Below are positions 11,162 through 21,572 of a stretch of 64,000 nt of DNA, piece after piece (the first letter of the stretch is position 1; every line of letters begins with the position of its first letter). The notes beneath the pieces are model-generated. The model was not told where the DNA came from. It did no database searches and was given only the letters and a program-made list of their open reading frames with translations. The position numbers and the translations under genes are program-made. Location: positions 124,001 to 188,000 of the forward strand of contig JAALGZ010000013.1 in NCBI GenBank assembly GCA_015227615.1, in the 5' to 3' direction. The stretch comes from Labyrinthula sp. Ha (lineage: Eukaryota; Sar; Bigyra; Labyrinthulida; Labyrinthulaceae).

Positions 11162-11596
11162 AATTTGTTTTATTCATTGGATTTGATATCTTTTCAATAC
11201 CAAAATTTTCTTGTTTTGGGCTTTGTTTCAGAAAAGAAAGAAAGCGCGTGAAATTTATTATTTTGTTTGCAGTCAAAATTTGGACTTTTTCTGTATTTCA
11301 CGTGCTTATTGAAAGATAAATTACATCGTAACTTAAACTTATTTGCTAGTTGTTTTTCTTTCGTAATAGAATATTTTCTCTTATATTTTAGATAATAGAA
11401 AAAATATTAGAATAAACAAATTTTTATTATATTCATATATTTTACTCTTTATTTAATATATAAATATTTAATACTTATTTTCTTGAATTGCAGAGAATTG
11501 AAGTTGTTTCTATTTAACTTGGTAAATAATAAAGAATCTTTATGAACAAAAGTTAAAAGTTTAACATGTATATTATTTTAAGTAGTATCATAATAC
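11162..11596. other. Convergent spacer, very AT-rich
   Basis: 435 bases between the ends of two convergent genes. It is strongly A/T-rich, as expected for the shared 3' UTR and polyadenylation region. No gene is seen. Confidence 0.5.
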
Positions 11597-12955
11597 TTAT
11601 CCACATCCTCCACCACAACCTCCTCCACAACCTGCACAATCTCCTTCACAACCATCAACAGCACCTCCAGGATCTGCAAGAGTTCCGCATAATGCACCAA
11701 CATATAGGTTTGGATCTACACTTCTAACATATCCACCAGCAAGAGTATTTTCCCTAAACCTAACAGTCTTTGCTTCACTTCCTCCAGGTTCCTGATAATA
11801 CTCATATTCTGTTCTTCCTAAACAGCAACTTGCTTCTTTTTTTGTAAAATATTCTCCACCTGGTTTTAAACCTAACATCTGAATTCTAACATCTGTATAA
11901 GATCTTCCTCTTTCTTTTGGCTCTTCATCAGTTTCCACAATATTCACAGAAATTATCTGTGGTTCAAATATATTTCTCTTCGATAAAGTTTTATTCTCAA
12001 AATCACTTTTTTTCGTATAATAATATTCAACTGGAGGTTCTCCTAAATATCCTCTTCCAGTTTTATTATATTTTTCACCATATTTTTCTTTCCAGTTTGA
12101 TCCAGTTTGTTTGAAAGATTTGACTAATTTTGAGTCAGCAGAACGATCTGTAATTGAGTCATCATGTGGAAGATGTGCTCCAATTATCTTCTTACAACTT
12201 TTGTAGTAACTTAATGGTGATCCTGTCATATGACTATGCCACATTAGATCTATATCATATCTTGGAACATTAAATTCTAATTTGTTTTCAGCTATGAGTA
12301 AAATAAATTTCAAGTAGTCATCATATGCTATTCTTAAAATTTCAAATTGTTGAAACAATGGTCTTGAAACTTGATAAAGAAAACCCCTTTGAGTTTTACT
12401 AGAGTTTAAAATCTTCGTAGCAAGAATATTATTTCCATATCTTTCCATTTTAAGATTCATTTTTTTCTCATCTCGCTTAAGTTGAAAGAATCCGACATCT
12501 GGGTAAGTTTTCTCCCATAATCTAACACTGTAATCTGAGACATCATCACCTTCCAAGAGAGTTTCTAATAGCTCTGCATATTCTTCACCTGCTTCTAAGA
12601 TATCTTCAGCTTTAATATGATCTTCTAAATTTCTAGATGCTATTTTTTTACAGCACTCTAGATAAGAAGTTGGAATCAAGCGATGCACATGCCAAAGCCA
12701 AGCAATATCCAAAGGAGGAACCAGCTTCTCTACGGGTTTTTCTTGTGAATGTTTAAGAACCAAAGGAAGCCAAAGTTCCAAATATCTATAAACAGAAAAT
12801 TCCGGATCTTCCAGAGTTTCAAAACATTCTTCACCCTCCAAGGTTAATGTTCTTTCGTTAAGAATTTCCACGAATGCAAAGTGACATTTACGAAGGAACC
12901 TTACTTGTTTATCAGCTAGTTCTAGTAATCTTTTTTCTGAGGGGAAATATTCCAT
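11597..12955 (-). CDS. GRDP-type glycine-rich domain-containing protein (DUF1399)
   Basis: Read from the ATG at 12955 the protein has 452 residues; the open frame continues 18 codons upstream but without an ATG. The two hallmark DUF1399 repeats are PPLDIAWLWHVHRLIPTSY and, later, PRYDIDLMWHSHM followed by SYYKSCKKIIGAHLPHDD. The conserved W.WH.H histidines are present in both. The C-terminus is an unusual Gly/Cys tail with repeated CGGG blocks, ending the protein. GRDP proteins of plants and fungi are linked to stress and development and may bind RNA, but their biochemical role is unsettled. A MULE lies about 300 bp beyond the start codon, so the promoter region has been disturbed or displaced. 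The gene is convergent with the dsRBD/RNase III-like gene. Confidence 0.85.
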   Translation of the reverse strand: MEYFPSEKRLLELADKQVRFLRKCHFAFVEILNERTLTLEGEECFETLEDPEFSVYRYLELWLPLVLKHSQEKPVEKLVPPLDIAWLWHVHRLIPTSYLECCKKIASRNLEDHIKAEDILEAGEEYAELLETLLEGDDVSDYSVRLWEKTYPDVGFFQLKRDEKKMNLKMERYGNNILATKILNSSKTQRGFLYQVSRPLFQQFEILRIAYDDYLKFILLIAENKLEFNVPRYDIDLMWHSHMTGSPLSYYKSCKKIIGAHLPHDDSITDRSADSKLVKSFKQTGSNWKEKYGEKYNKTGRGYLGEPPVEYYYTKKSDFENKTLSKRNIFEPQIISVNIVETDEEPKERGRSYTDVRIQMLGLKPGGEYFTKKEASCCLGRTEYEYYQEPGGSEAKTVRFRENTLAGGYVRSVDPNLYVGALCGTLADPGGAVDGCEGDCAGCGGGCGGGCG

Positions 12956-13242
12956 ATTAACTTTGGTTTTGAATAACTGAATTTCAAGAACTTTCCTACT
13001 GGTTTGCAATGTCTTCTTTAAGCAATAGACTATTTGTGTAAAATAGTTTTTCAGTATTTGTCATTGCAGTTGCATTGTGTTCCTGTCCCAACTATTTTAC
13101 TTTCTATTGTTGGGAACAAGATATAGAGTAAAAGATATTGTAACATTATCTCTTGTCTTGATATAGGTAAGATTTACTATGTAACAAGATATTTATTTAA
13201 CATATATACCTCTGAATGACATATATGACAAAGTGTATCTAT

Positions 13243-13252
13243 GAAATTTGTA
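13243..13252 (+). repeat. 10-bp target-site duplication, left copy
   Basis: GAAATTTGTA, identical to 16098-16107 on the other side of the MULE. Confidence 0.9.
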
Positions 13253-13332
13253 GGGATCGGATATTTTGACTCCAGAGTCAGATACTCCTCGCGATTTCAT
13301 TGGTCAGATCGATTTCCCAAAATTTTTTGTTA
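13253..13332 (+). repeat. Left terminal inverted repeat of the MULE
   Basis: It pairs with 16015-16097. It contains a near-perfect palindrome TGACTCCAGAGTCA at 13267-13280, about 14 bases from the tip. Confidence 0.9.
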
Positions 13333-13453
13333 TCATACTTCGTCTGAATAAAGGAGGCGCATAATCGTGATTTTTTCATACTTGGAGAAAATTTAACGAG
13401 GGCAAACACAAATATTTTGGGCAAATTTGAAAACAAAATTAGGAACAAAAACT

Positions 13454-15542
13454 ATGCAAAAAGAGGGAACAAAAGGGAAGAACCTCCAACCAGAGGTTTT
13501 ACACCCTGAACAACAAATTCAATCAGGACTGCTAGGAAAATGGACTGCGGCAACGTATTCTACTTCAGAAGAAATGCTGCAAGTGATCAGTCGACTTTCC
13601 AGTGGTCAATTTAAGTGGAAAATTCGTGCTTCTCACTACTTTGACGAGGCAATCAGCTTTGGTAAGTGGGGTTGGAACTGCAAAAAACTTAAGAGATGTA
13701 AAATTAAGTGTAGTTCAGACAAAAATTGCTCTTTTGACGTTAACATTAAGCTTAATCTTGAAACTTCTAAGTAAATTTTTGTCGTAATTAACGAAAATCA
13801 CTGCAATCATGAGGTAAAAGCACTAGGAAAGATAAAAAAATATGCACAAAAGCTTACAAGTGAAGAATTAAAAATGATTAAACACCTAGGAGTTGCCGAC
13901 AGTGGAATTGCAGCGGCAGATGTAGCTCTACATCGCAATTTTCCAGGCATCTTGTTTGACAAAACACTAGTAAAACGAATAATGAAAAAAGCTAAAGAAG
14001 TTGTTGACGCTAGCGAAGATAACAATATTAAAAAATTAATTACGTGTGGAAAAAGATGCTTAGAATGTGGAGGAAGATTTGATCTTACTTGGGATCATCC
14101 CAAGGAAGGCAAAGCTATTCTAAATGGACTCAGCTTTCAAGAAGACATTCAAAATGAATTAAACAAAGTTTACGGGGATAGTATCCAAGTGGATACTACC
14201 CATGGAATGAGCAAATATCGATTGGTGGATATGTTCCCTTGCGGGATCGATTGCTTTCGTAAAACAATAAATTTCGGATGCTCAATGATGGAAAGCGAGT
14301 CAAGTAAAGATGTTGTGAAAGGGCTGAACCTTCTGGGTCTTCAGGATGCGGAAGTCATCATGACCGATGGGAGTAAAGCAATGGAAGCAACTGTTGAGGA
14401 ACTAGGGGCGTCTCATGTTCTTTGCAGGAAACCCTATCTTGCGACCTTGAAATCAGTAATATCTGGCCTAAAAGGGATGAAAATAAAACTTACAAGCAAC
14501 TTGGGGGTTTTCTCACTTGAATCTTTTCAGAAGAAAAAAATCTTGATCAGCTTATTGAAAAAATGTTGGTTGAATATCCTGAACAACCACAGCAAGTTGC
14601 CCTAAAAAAATTTAGGAAAAAATCAAAGTGTGTTGGGAAATGACGAGAAAACTTCCAACGTTCTCTCGCAGCGCTACTCAGAGGGTTGAATCATTTCACT
14701 CAGCCATCAAAGGGAATGGTCTTTTAAAAAGTACTCTTAAAACCTGGACCCTTGATGAGGTTGTGACTTACCACGAGAATAATGTGGATAAGTACATGGA
14801 GAAAACTTTGAAAAAGATTAAGGATTTGATTCGGGAGGATAAAGATTTTTCAAAGGAAGCTGATGAAATGTTCACAAAAGAGTTGAAGTTGATGGGAGCG
14901 TGTTGGATTGTTGAAGAGTTGAGTTCAAGAAACTTCATTGTCACTGATTCAAACATGAGAATAAGGATGAAACATGTGCTGGAGGTTGTTGAAAGGGAAG
15001 GGGTAAAACTTCAGTCATGCACTTGTGAAACTTGGACAAATCAACGTTTTCCATGTCGACACTATGCACGGTATTGTGATCGTAAAAGGATCAAATACAT
15101 GTGCACAGAGCATTTTCCAGAGAGGTGGAGATACCAGGAACATCCTCTGTTCAAGCAGGTACTAAGGGAGATGGGGCGAGAAGTCGATGGCCCACGTGGG
15201 TGTATTGAGTTCAAGGTGAAAGTTCCACCTGTGAACGCAGCTTACATCCCAAGAAAGCTGGAAGCTAAATATTCAATGCTCCTCACTGCATGCAAAGTGC
15301 TCTGTGAAAAGGCGAAAAGCAGCAACGAGGGCTGGAAAAAGAGCTACGCAGCAGTCTTAAAGATGACCGCTGCGCTAAGGGAGAACCCAGATGGAGACTT
15401 CGGGGATTTGGATGAAGTTTCTGAAGAATGTGGGATAATGTTTGAGTCGCCAAGGAAGAGGGTCAAAAGAAGAAAGGTGAATGGAGAAAACGTCGTTTCG
15501 TCTTTGGAGTTCTCACAAACCACGTTTTTGACAGATAAGTAA
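13454..15542 (+). pseudogene. MULE transposase with N-terminal zinc-binding region and SWIM finger, broken
   Basis: Three open stretches read as one ancestral transposase. An N-terminal Cys/His-rich region (WGWNCKKLKRCKIKC, then ENHCNHEV) resembles FLYWCH/FAR1-type DNA binding. The MULE core shows the expected acidic residues: VDTTH (first Asp), MTDGSKAM (second Asp) and RVESFHSAIKG (Glu). A SWIM finger CTCETWTNQRFPCRHYARYC follows, then a basic C-terminus. The frame is interrupted by an in-frame TAA at 13772-13774 and by at least two frameshifts between about 14430 and 14640, so no full-length transposase can be made. Beyond these the reading is well preserved, which argues for fairly recent loss. 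Confidence 0.88.
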
Positions 15543-16014
15543 GGTTTTAATTCTTGAACTTTTCTTTTTAAATAAAAATCTTGAACCTTTTCTTTTAAAA
15601 TATAAAATCTTCAAAAATTTTGTTGAAATATAAATTCTTGAACTTGTTTTCTTGAAATATATTTTGTTGAACTTGTTTTTTTGTAAATATAAATATTAAA
15701 TCTCCTCCCTTTTTTTTTGAATAGTCCTAATCCCTGAGTATTGGCTGAAGTAAAAATTGAGTTTTGACTCCTCTGAGCAGCTATATATGATCTTGAATAT
15801 TTAGCTTTGACCTTTACTAACTCGCTTCTTGCACTCCATTTTGTTGAATATATTTACCTCTTGTAAAATCTTTTAAAATCAAGTTCAAGCTTGTATAATC
15901 TTGTTCCATCTTGCAAATTATGGTGTTTTCTGGGTCCTTGCTTTGTCTTGTCCTGTCTTTTATCATGGAGCTGTCATGACTTCAAATTTATTATCTTGAT
16001 TTTGTTGGTTTGTT

Positions 16015-16097
16015 TTTTTCAAAAAAAAATTGGGCAATTGAAAATTCGGCCAATGAAAATTTGGAGTATTTGACTCCGGAGTCAAGAAATCCTATTC
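16015..16097 (-). repeat. Right terminal inverted repeat of the MULE
   Basis: Inverted match to 13253-13332. It contains the perfect 14-bp palindrome TGACTCCGGAGTCA at 16071-16084. Confidence 0.9.
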
Positions 16098-16107
16098 GAA
16101 ATTTGTA
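16098..16107 (+). repeat. 10-bp target-site duplication, right copy
   Basis: GAAATTTGTA, identical to 13243-13252. Confidence 0.9.
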
Positions 16108-18850
16108 ACATATATATATTATGCTTAACAGGTTCTCAAAATATTGGTAAGACACAAATAAAAAGTACCCAATGACTAAAAAGTAAAAAATGTCCAGACA
16201 TAGGAGTTTAGTGAAGACTAAACCTTGGAACAAAAAAAAATGTAAATGTTAAACTTAGAAATCAGAGTTCGAGATGGATTAATCTCTAAAGAGGGATTAT
16301 CTCTGTAGGGGTTGGGCTCAGGAGATACCGGTCCAACTGTAGAAGAGCCTGTTACAAACATAAGAAAAGAAATGTATTAAAGGATCTTGGATACCTTGGA
16401 AATGATACCAGTTTGACCAAAGATCTTAAATTTCTGCCTTTTGCACAACTAAGGAGAGTCATGCATAGCTTAGAACCTAAGAAGTCTTTCTTTGGCAACA
16501 CTCCATTGTCACAGGGGAGCAACAATAAGATAATTAATGCTCTTAAAAGAGACATGAAGTTTTAGAGTTACCAAATTTGCAGTTCAATGGGTACACTACT
16601 TCGGTAACAAAGACACAATCTATTCTACCGCATCGGTAGATGTGTATGGCATCCAAGCTAATATGACCCGACTGAGCACACCAAGAACACAACTTGTCCC
16701 TAGAACAGTTCCCTAGTTTACATGACTACAAGCTCTGAACCATTTGTGGAAATTGATTAAAGATTCCAACAACCGTACAACAAATGCTCCGCCATGACTC
16801 GGTAGCAATTCGGAAACTAGAAGAACATCTGAAAAATATACACGTTCAAATAAAATGTTTCTATTATTCTTTCATTGCAGCTATCCATAGAGAAGAGTAC
16901 GCAAAATGAAACACTATGTTCGAGGCTTTGTTTGAGATTAGAGGCGACAAGTACCACCGAGGATTAAAATCACTGGCCTCAAGACATGGAGAATGCTCTG
17001 TGTTCACTTATTAATTTCTGCTGCAACTTGCCTTTGATTTATCATCCGATTCCTTTTGGTTATGAAGAGTTACCCATAGTTTTAATCCGGGAAAATAGAA
17101 AGGCTTCCAGTTGATTGATTGAATTCCATCCTAAACTAGCGTGATCTGTGCATTCAAGATTGTAAGAAATTTCAATGAGGTATCGGTTGTTTCATTTACA
17201 GGTAGTAGCCTATCATTGCAGACAAGATCTTGCTATTACAGTTTTATACTCCTTTTGGAGAAGATTTCGTAATCTAAGCCATTACAACCGTTTCTCTGTT
17301 AACTTTTTAATACAGGAGTACCGTTTGCAGTTCTTTATGACCATTAGGACAAGCATAAAATGTGGAAGTTTTACACATCATAAGCCCACTGCAAGAGAAT
17401 GAATCACCTGGTACTGTTAGCATCTCTATCATCTGAGCTGCAGAGTTTATTTTGAACAGGGGGAAAAGGCAGAACGACTGATTTCTATTTTCAGTTATCT
17501 CTATAAACATTCCTAAAATACTACTTGAGAAACTTCTCAACTACCCTTATAACACTACAGTTTCAGTTCCACCAGGTATATGAATAGCAGCGAAACAGGT
17601 TTGCCATGGAAATCCCTGGCCTCTGAAAGCCTAATATCTTTGGTTGACTTATTCTGCTTAGTTGTTGAACTGGTACTAAATAATTAAATTGGCTCATGTT
17701 ACAGAAAAACTTAATACTATTAGCCCAAACCCGCCAATAAAACTGTACGAAATTTCTTTTCAGAAGTAGAGCATACTGCTGCCGTTATTGAAAGTCTATA
17801 TCTTTAAATTATTTTAGAATACATCTGCGAAGCTAATAATAAGTGGAAGATCAGTGTTAGGTGCATTAATACATATATTTGGAAAAACAAGTTTGGCGAT
17901 GATAAGCTTTTGTGTACTGTTTTTTTATTCTTCATATATATTTACGCGGTAACCAGTCTCAGACAGACTAAAGTTGCTCCAGGTCAGCCCTTGATGTATT
18001 TTCTTAGGTATAGTAGGAGTTACTGTTCTGATATCTCCATTTACTAAGTTCCTATCAGCAAATTACCCTCTTTCTGGGTCAGCTAGATTTCCTTACTGGC
18101 TAAATAAACATATATCTGATTTGATTCAAAAAGAGTATAGCTTACCTTTTTTAACAAAACACATTTTCTATTGCCCATGACTTCCGCTACAAATTAAAAC
18201 AGGTTGCTAGAGAGTCAAATCATATCAAATCAAGGAGCTTCAAGTAAGTGGCCTAGAATAGAGATACAAGTAAGGAGAAATCCTTTACAATCTGTGTGGA
18301 TGTTTTGAACGAGCTTTCAAACTATTTCGTGATTTTCAGCAAAAGGATACAAATCATGAGGTTATGGTCTTATTCAATACTGGAATATGGTACATTGGCA
18401 TCCCAGAATTTTCAGAATTCACAGGAAATATTTATGGCTTACGATGCTCCAGTTTGGAGTTGTTATGCTGGGTTGATAGATTTTGAGGCTGCCATATTCC
18501 AGATGTAATTTCCAATCATTGAGGAAACCTAAACCTAAGGGAGGTTATTCTTGCAGCTATATTCTGGGGCGAAGGAGGGTTGCATTGACGAGGGGCAAAC
18601 GATTTATGAAGCTATTCTGGTCGTACTTTGTTGTTATCATCATTGGCTGACTCGTTGTTTGTTCATAATGATTATTGTAACCGAGAGTGGTTGTTCATGA
18701 AATTGTTATGTTGTTTTAAAGGTGTGGCTCTACTGCTTTATATGACTGCTAATTGCATTGGGCTGCTTTTTGAATTTGACCGGTGTTGGGTGTTTCCTTG
18801 AATCTTCGAGTTCATTGACTCTTCTGGTTTAAATTATCTTCATATGACGC
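16108..18850. other. Intergenic region, no gene recognised
   Basis: About 2.7 kb of unique-looking AT-rich sequence between the MULE and the LINE remnants. Open frames are short and unrecognised (for example 16352-16555 minus, 17307-17540 minus, 18296-18508 plus). Composition becomes less AT-rich from about 18550, where decayed mobile-element sequence may begin. Confidence 0.45.
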
Positions 18851-19098
18851 TTTGGCAGAGTTCACGGCCTCGATGTGTGATGTCGGATATTACGCCATTT
18901 CAAAAAATTATTTTCCGGACTCTTGGGTAGGTCTTTAGCTTTTCCAGAGAATTCTTTGACTTAACTAATTCTCCATACTTTCTTCAACCCATGACGTGGA
19001 GTTGGGTCTTCTTGTACCGTTTGCTTACTTGGCGTTGCTTATGTAAAAGTGGGTTTCTATATCTTGCATATGAGTATCTTGCATTTCAGCGCCTGTTT

Positions 19099-19290
19099 AC
19101 GCATCTAGTTTTAGCATAAATTTTAGCGTTCTGTTACTTCTTCCGTTCATTTCGGAGATATGCTTAGCAAACCGCTCAGAAAAAAAGACAGCGACACTTT
19201 CAGCGTTGATTGGTGGTTTTAGGGGAAATTGTTTCTCTTTAGCTGGACTGACTCTCATCCTTTCCATGAGCTTTTCCTAACCACTGCGGT
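19099..19290 (-). mobile_element. Possible decayed LINE coding fragment
   Basis: On the minus strand an open stretch of about 60 codons carries RVSPAKEKQFPLKPPI, then AESVAVFFSERFAKHISEM. This looks like the spacer before the reverse transcriptase of many LINEs, where a helix of the form A..F...F...I recurs. It lies downstream of the better LINE fragment on the same strand, so it would be a separate or rearranged copy. Evidence is weak: no catalytic motif is present. Confidence 0.3.
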
Positions 19291-19517
19291 GGTGTTCTTG
19301 TAACATCAAGATGTTATAGGTTTGAGAAAAAGGGGGCAAGTAGTTGATTTTAGTAGGAGCGATACCACCAACATTAGCACAGTGGAGAAACAGTCCTTGC
19401 TGCAGTTAGATCGCGATATCTGTGACTCCATGCGGAGCTGCAGCTAGGGCGGTAGACTCAAAATTCTAGTCAGACGAAAGTCCTTCTGTTATTTTAAGTT
19501 GCCCAAATTGTGAACAG

Positions 19518-21325
19518 TATATGATGATGATACTTAAAGGAGTTAACAGGGTCAACTGCCCTACCCTCATACAATCCATGAACTCCTAGCACCTAACTAC
19601 TTACTTATTCCATATACCAGATATTATTGATTCCACTGACAGGATCCTGGATCATCATTGGTTGTTTACTGTGCTTCCAACAGGTCTCTGTTAATTTCTC
19701 AAAATTCAACCCCAAAGCTCAAACATGAATGCAAAACTTGATGAGAATCAAGCGATTGAGATCAAGAAGCTTCGTGCACGTTGTCTGGACATTATGCAGT
19801 GTTTGAATCAGGTTCAGGGAGTTGTGTGAAGGCTATCTAGAGGATTTGTATAAGAATTGAGGATATTTCTTGCGGTGTGGCTGTTTTGTTCTTCACTGGT
19901 CTCTGGCTTCTTAACGCACTCCGTAGGATGGTTAGTTTAAAGTTCTTGGACATATTTTGGGTTCGAGTGAAAGGAGTGATTGCATGGTAGATGTTCACAG
20001 GGGTTTCATGGCCCGGTTGGTGAGTTCTTCGTGATAGCAGTGTTCGGCTGAGGGCCTCGGACTGTTTCTTAATATTCTGTAGGATGGATGCTAGGTAATT
20101 CTGACCCATGTTCCGGACGTTCCAGCTGTATAATTGTGTTCCAGAGGTTTCGGGCCTGAAGTCTCTAGTTGTTCTGGAGCGTTTCTTGAACTTGGTCCAT
20201 GAGTTCCAGATATTCTAGAGGTCCAAGGTTTGGTGCACACTTTGCCAACTGAACTGTTCTTGCAATTATTTCTTGGGTAGGCCTTCCAGTGTATGTTCTT
20301 CTTCTTGTTGAGTTCCTAGGTAAGAGAAACGTGCTTGGTCGGTGATGTTCATAGAAGGTGTACGTGCTGGGAGAGGATGGTGGGTGTGTCCCCAGCAGGG
20401 CTTCGTTCCTGGTATTTGCTGCTTGCTGTTCCTGGTCTTCTTGTTCTGACTGATATTCTTCTGGATCTTCGATTGGTGGTACTGGCTGGTATTCCTCATC
20501 TTCTTACACCTGGTTTCTTCTTCCTTGGATCTTCCTGAGAGCTTCATGATATGTCATGGGTTTCCTTGGTTTTGGCTGTGATGGATGAATGCGTTGATAG
20601 GCTCGTAGTTCTCTGACTTCCTTGTCAATTATATCCTTCTGGAGATCATGGTATTTAGTTTTTTGTCTTGGATTATTTCTAGGATGTTCAGTTCTGCCTC
20701 TAGCAATGTAACAGCGGGGCTCACAGGTTTTTCCAAGACTCTTTTCAGTGTGCGAGAAATTTTATTTGCTTCCTTGTTCATATATGTAGAATAGGGCCAG
20801 TTTTTAGACCCTTAGAGGATTGGAGGATATTGTTACCGCTCTTGCAAAGTTCTTCCTGGTTTTCATCTGTAGCTTATTTGATCCAAGGAGGTTCTTGAAT
20901 TTTGAAATGCTTTCACCAGTTGGGAATATTTTGGAAATAAAAGCTGAAACTTGTATGCCTTGACAATCCATTTCAACTCCCAAAAAATTATAACTCTTGC
21001 CTGCTTCCACCGTCTCTCCATTTACTAAGACGTTGTCCGCTTTGGGTTGCGATTTCTCTTCGATGGCCAGTTTAGCCTGCACTACTGCTAAAGTACCGGT
21101 TCTTCTTCTGTTCTTAGTTCCATCACACCAACGCGCTTTGTGGCACTTCAGGGAGATACCAGCGCTAAAATATCTGTCACAACTTTCGCAATAGAACTTA
21201 TTCAAGATGTTGTTCATATCTGGGTCTGGTATTATTGAATTGAGGTTGAAACCAGTGTCTGTTACCAAAATCTTTATTTTCTTTACATCTATTTTTAGGG
21301 AAGTTACATGCTCAAGTTATGGAAG
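19518..21325 (-). mobile_element. Decayed 5'-truncated LINE (non-LTR retrotransposon) fragment
   Basis: The best-preserved part is 20804-21325 on the minus strand. SLKIDVKKIKILV is the segment that follows the YADD box in LINE reverse transcriptases. Next comes a C2HC knuckle (CESCDRYFSAGISLKCH, with a further Cys), then VNGETVEAGKSYNFLGVEM and a helical thumb-like region ending KTRKNFARAVTISS, matching the [YF]LG-box region of LINEs. The catalytic RT core is missing, so the copy is 5'-truncated as LINEs usually are. Below 20804 several minus-strand open pieces in different frames (20111-20520 is acidic and proline-rich) look like decayed coding sequence. A tail TATCATCATCAT-like on the minus strand near 19521-19531 may be the 3' end. 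Many stops and frame changes indicate an old copy. Confidence 0.65.
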
Positions 21326-21572
21326 TTGTTTAATAAAGCAGACAATATTAACATCTTTTAGACAAAGAACAACCTGAACAGTATATATGTAACTTCAAAC
21401 TATGAATATTTTGGGCCACTTTGGCAAAAAATGTATTTACTTAAATCTGCTCCGTTTTGTCCGTTTTCGTTTTTAGGTAGTAGACCAGGATAATTAAATT
21501 TTGTTAATTTCCCAAAATGTAATCAATTATTGACAACTATTGGCCGTTAATTAAGAAAAACGTGAAAAAGCA

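Larger units (their letters stand above)
13253..16097 (+). mobile_element. MULE (Mutator-like) DNA transposon, nearly complete, 2845 bp
   Basis: Terminal inverted repeats of about 75-80 bp lie at 13253-13332 and 16015-16097. Both contain GACTCC[AG]GAGTCA, then ATACTCC, TTTCATTGG and CCAAAATTTT-like or CCCAATTTTT-like blocks in the same order. They are flanked by a perfect 10-bp direct repeat GAAATTTGTA (13243-13252 and 16098-16107), the size expected of a MULE target duplication. Inside is a MULE transposase with a SWIM zinc finger on the plus strand. It inserted about 300 bp from the start codon of the GRDP gene. The intact target duplication means the ends have not moved since insertion; the transposase is decayed, so mobility would need an enzyme in trans. 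Confidence 0.92.

Noticed and set aside
13427-13453. Upstream extension of the MULE transposase frame
   Set aside because: The frame is open there but has no ATG; the first ATG is at 13454.
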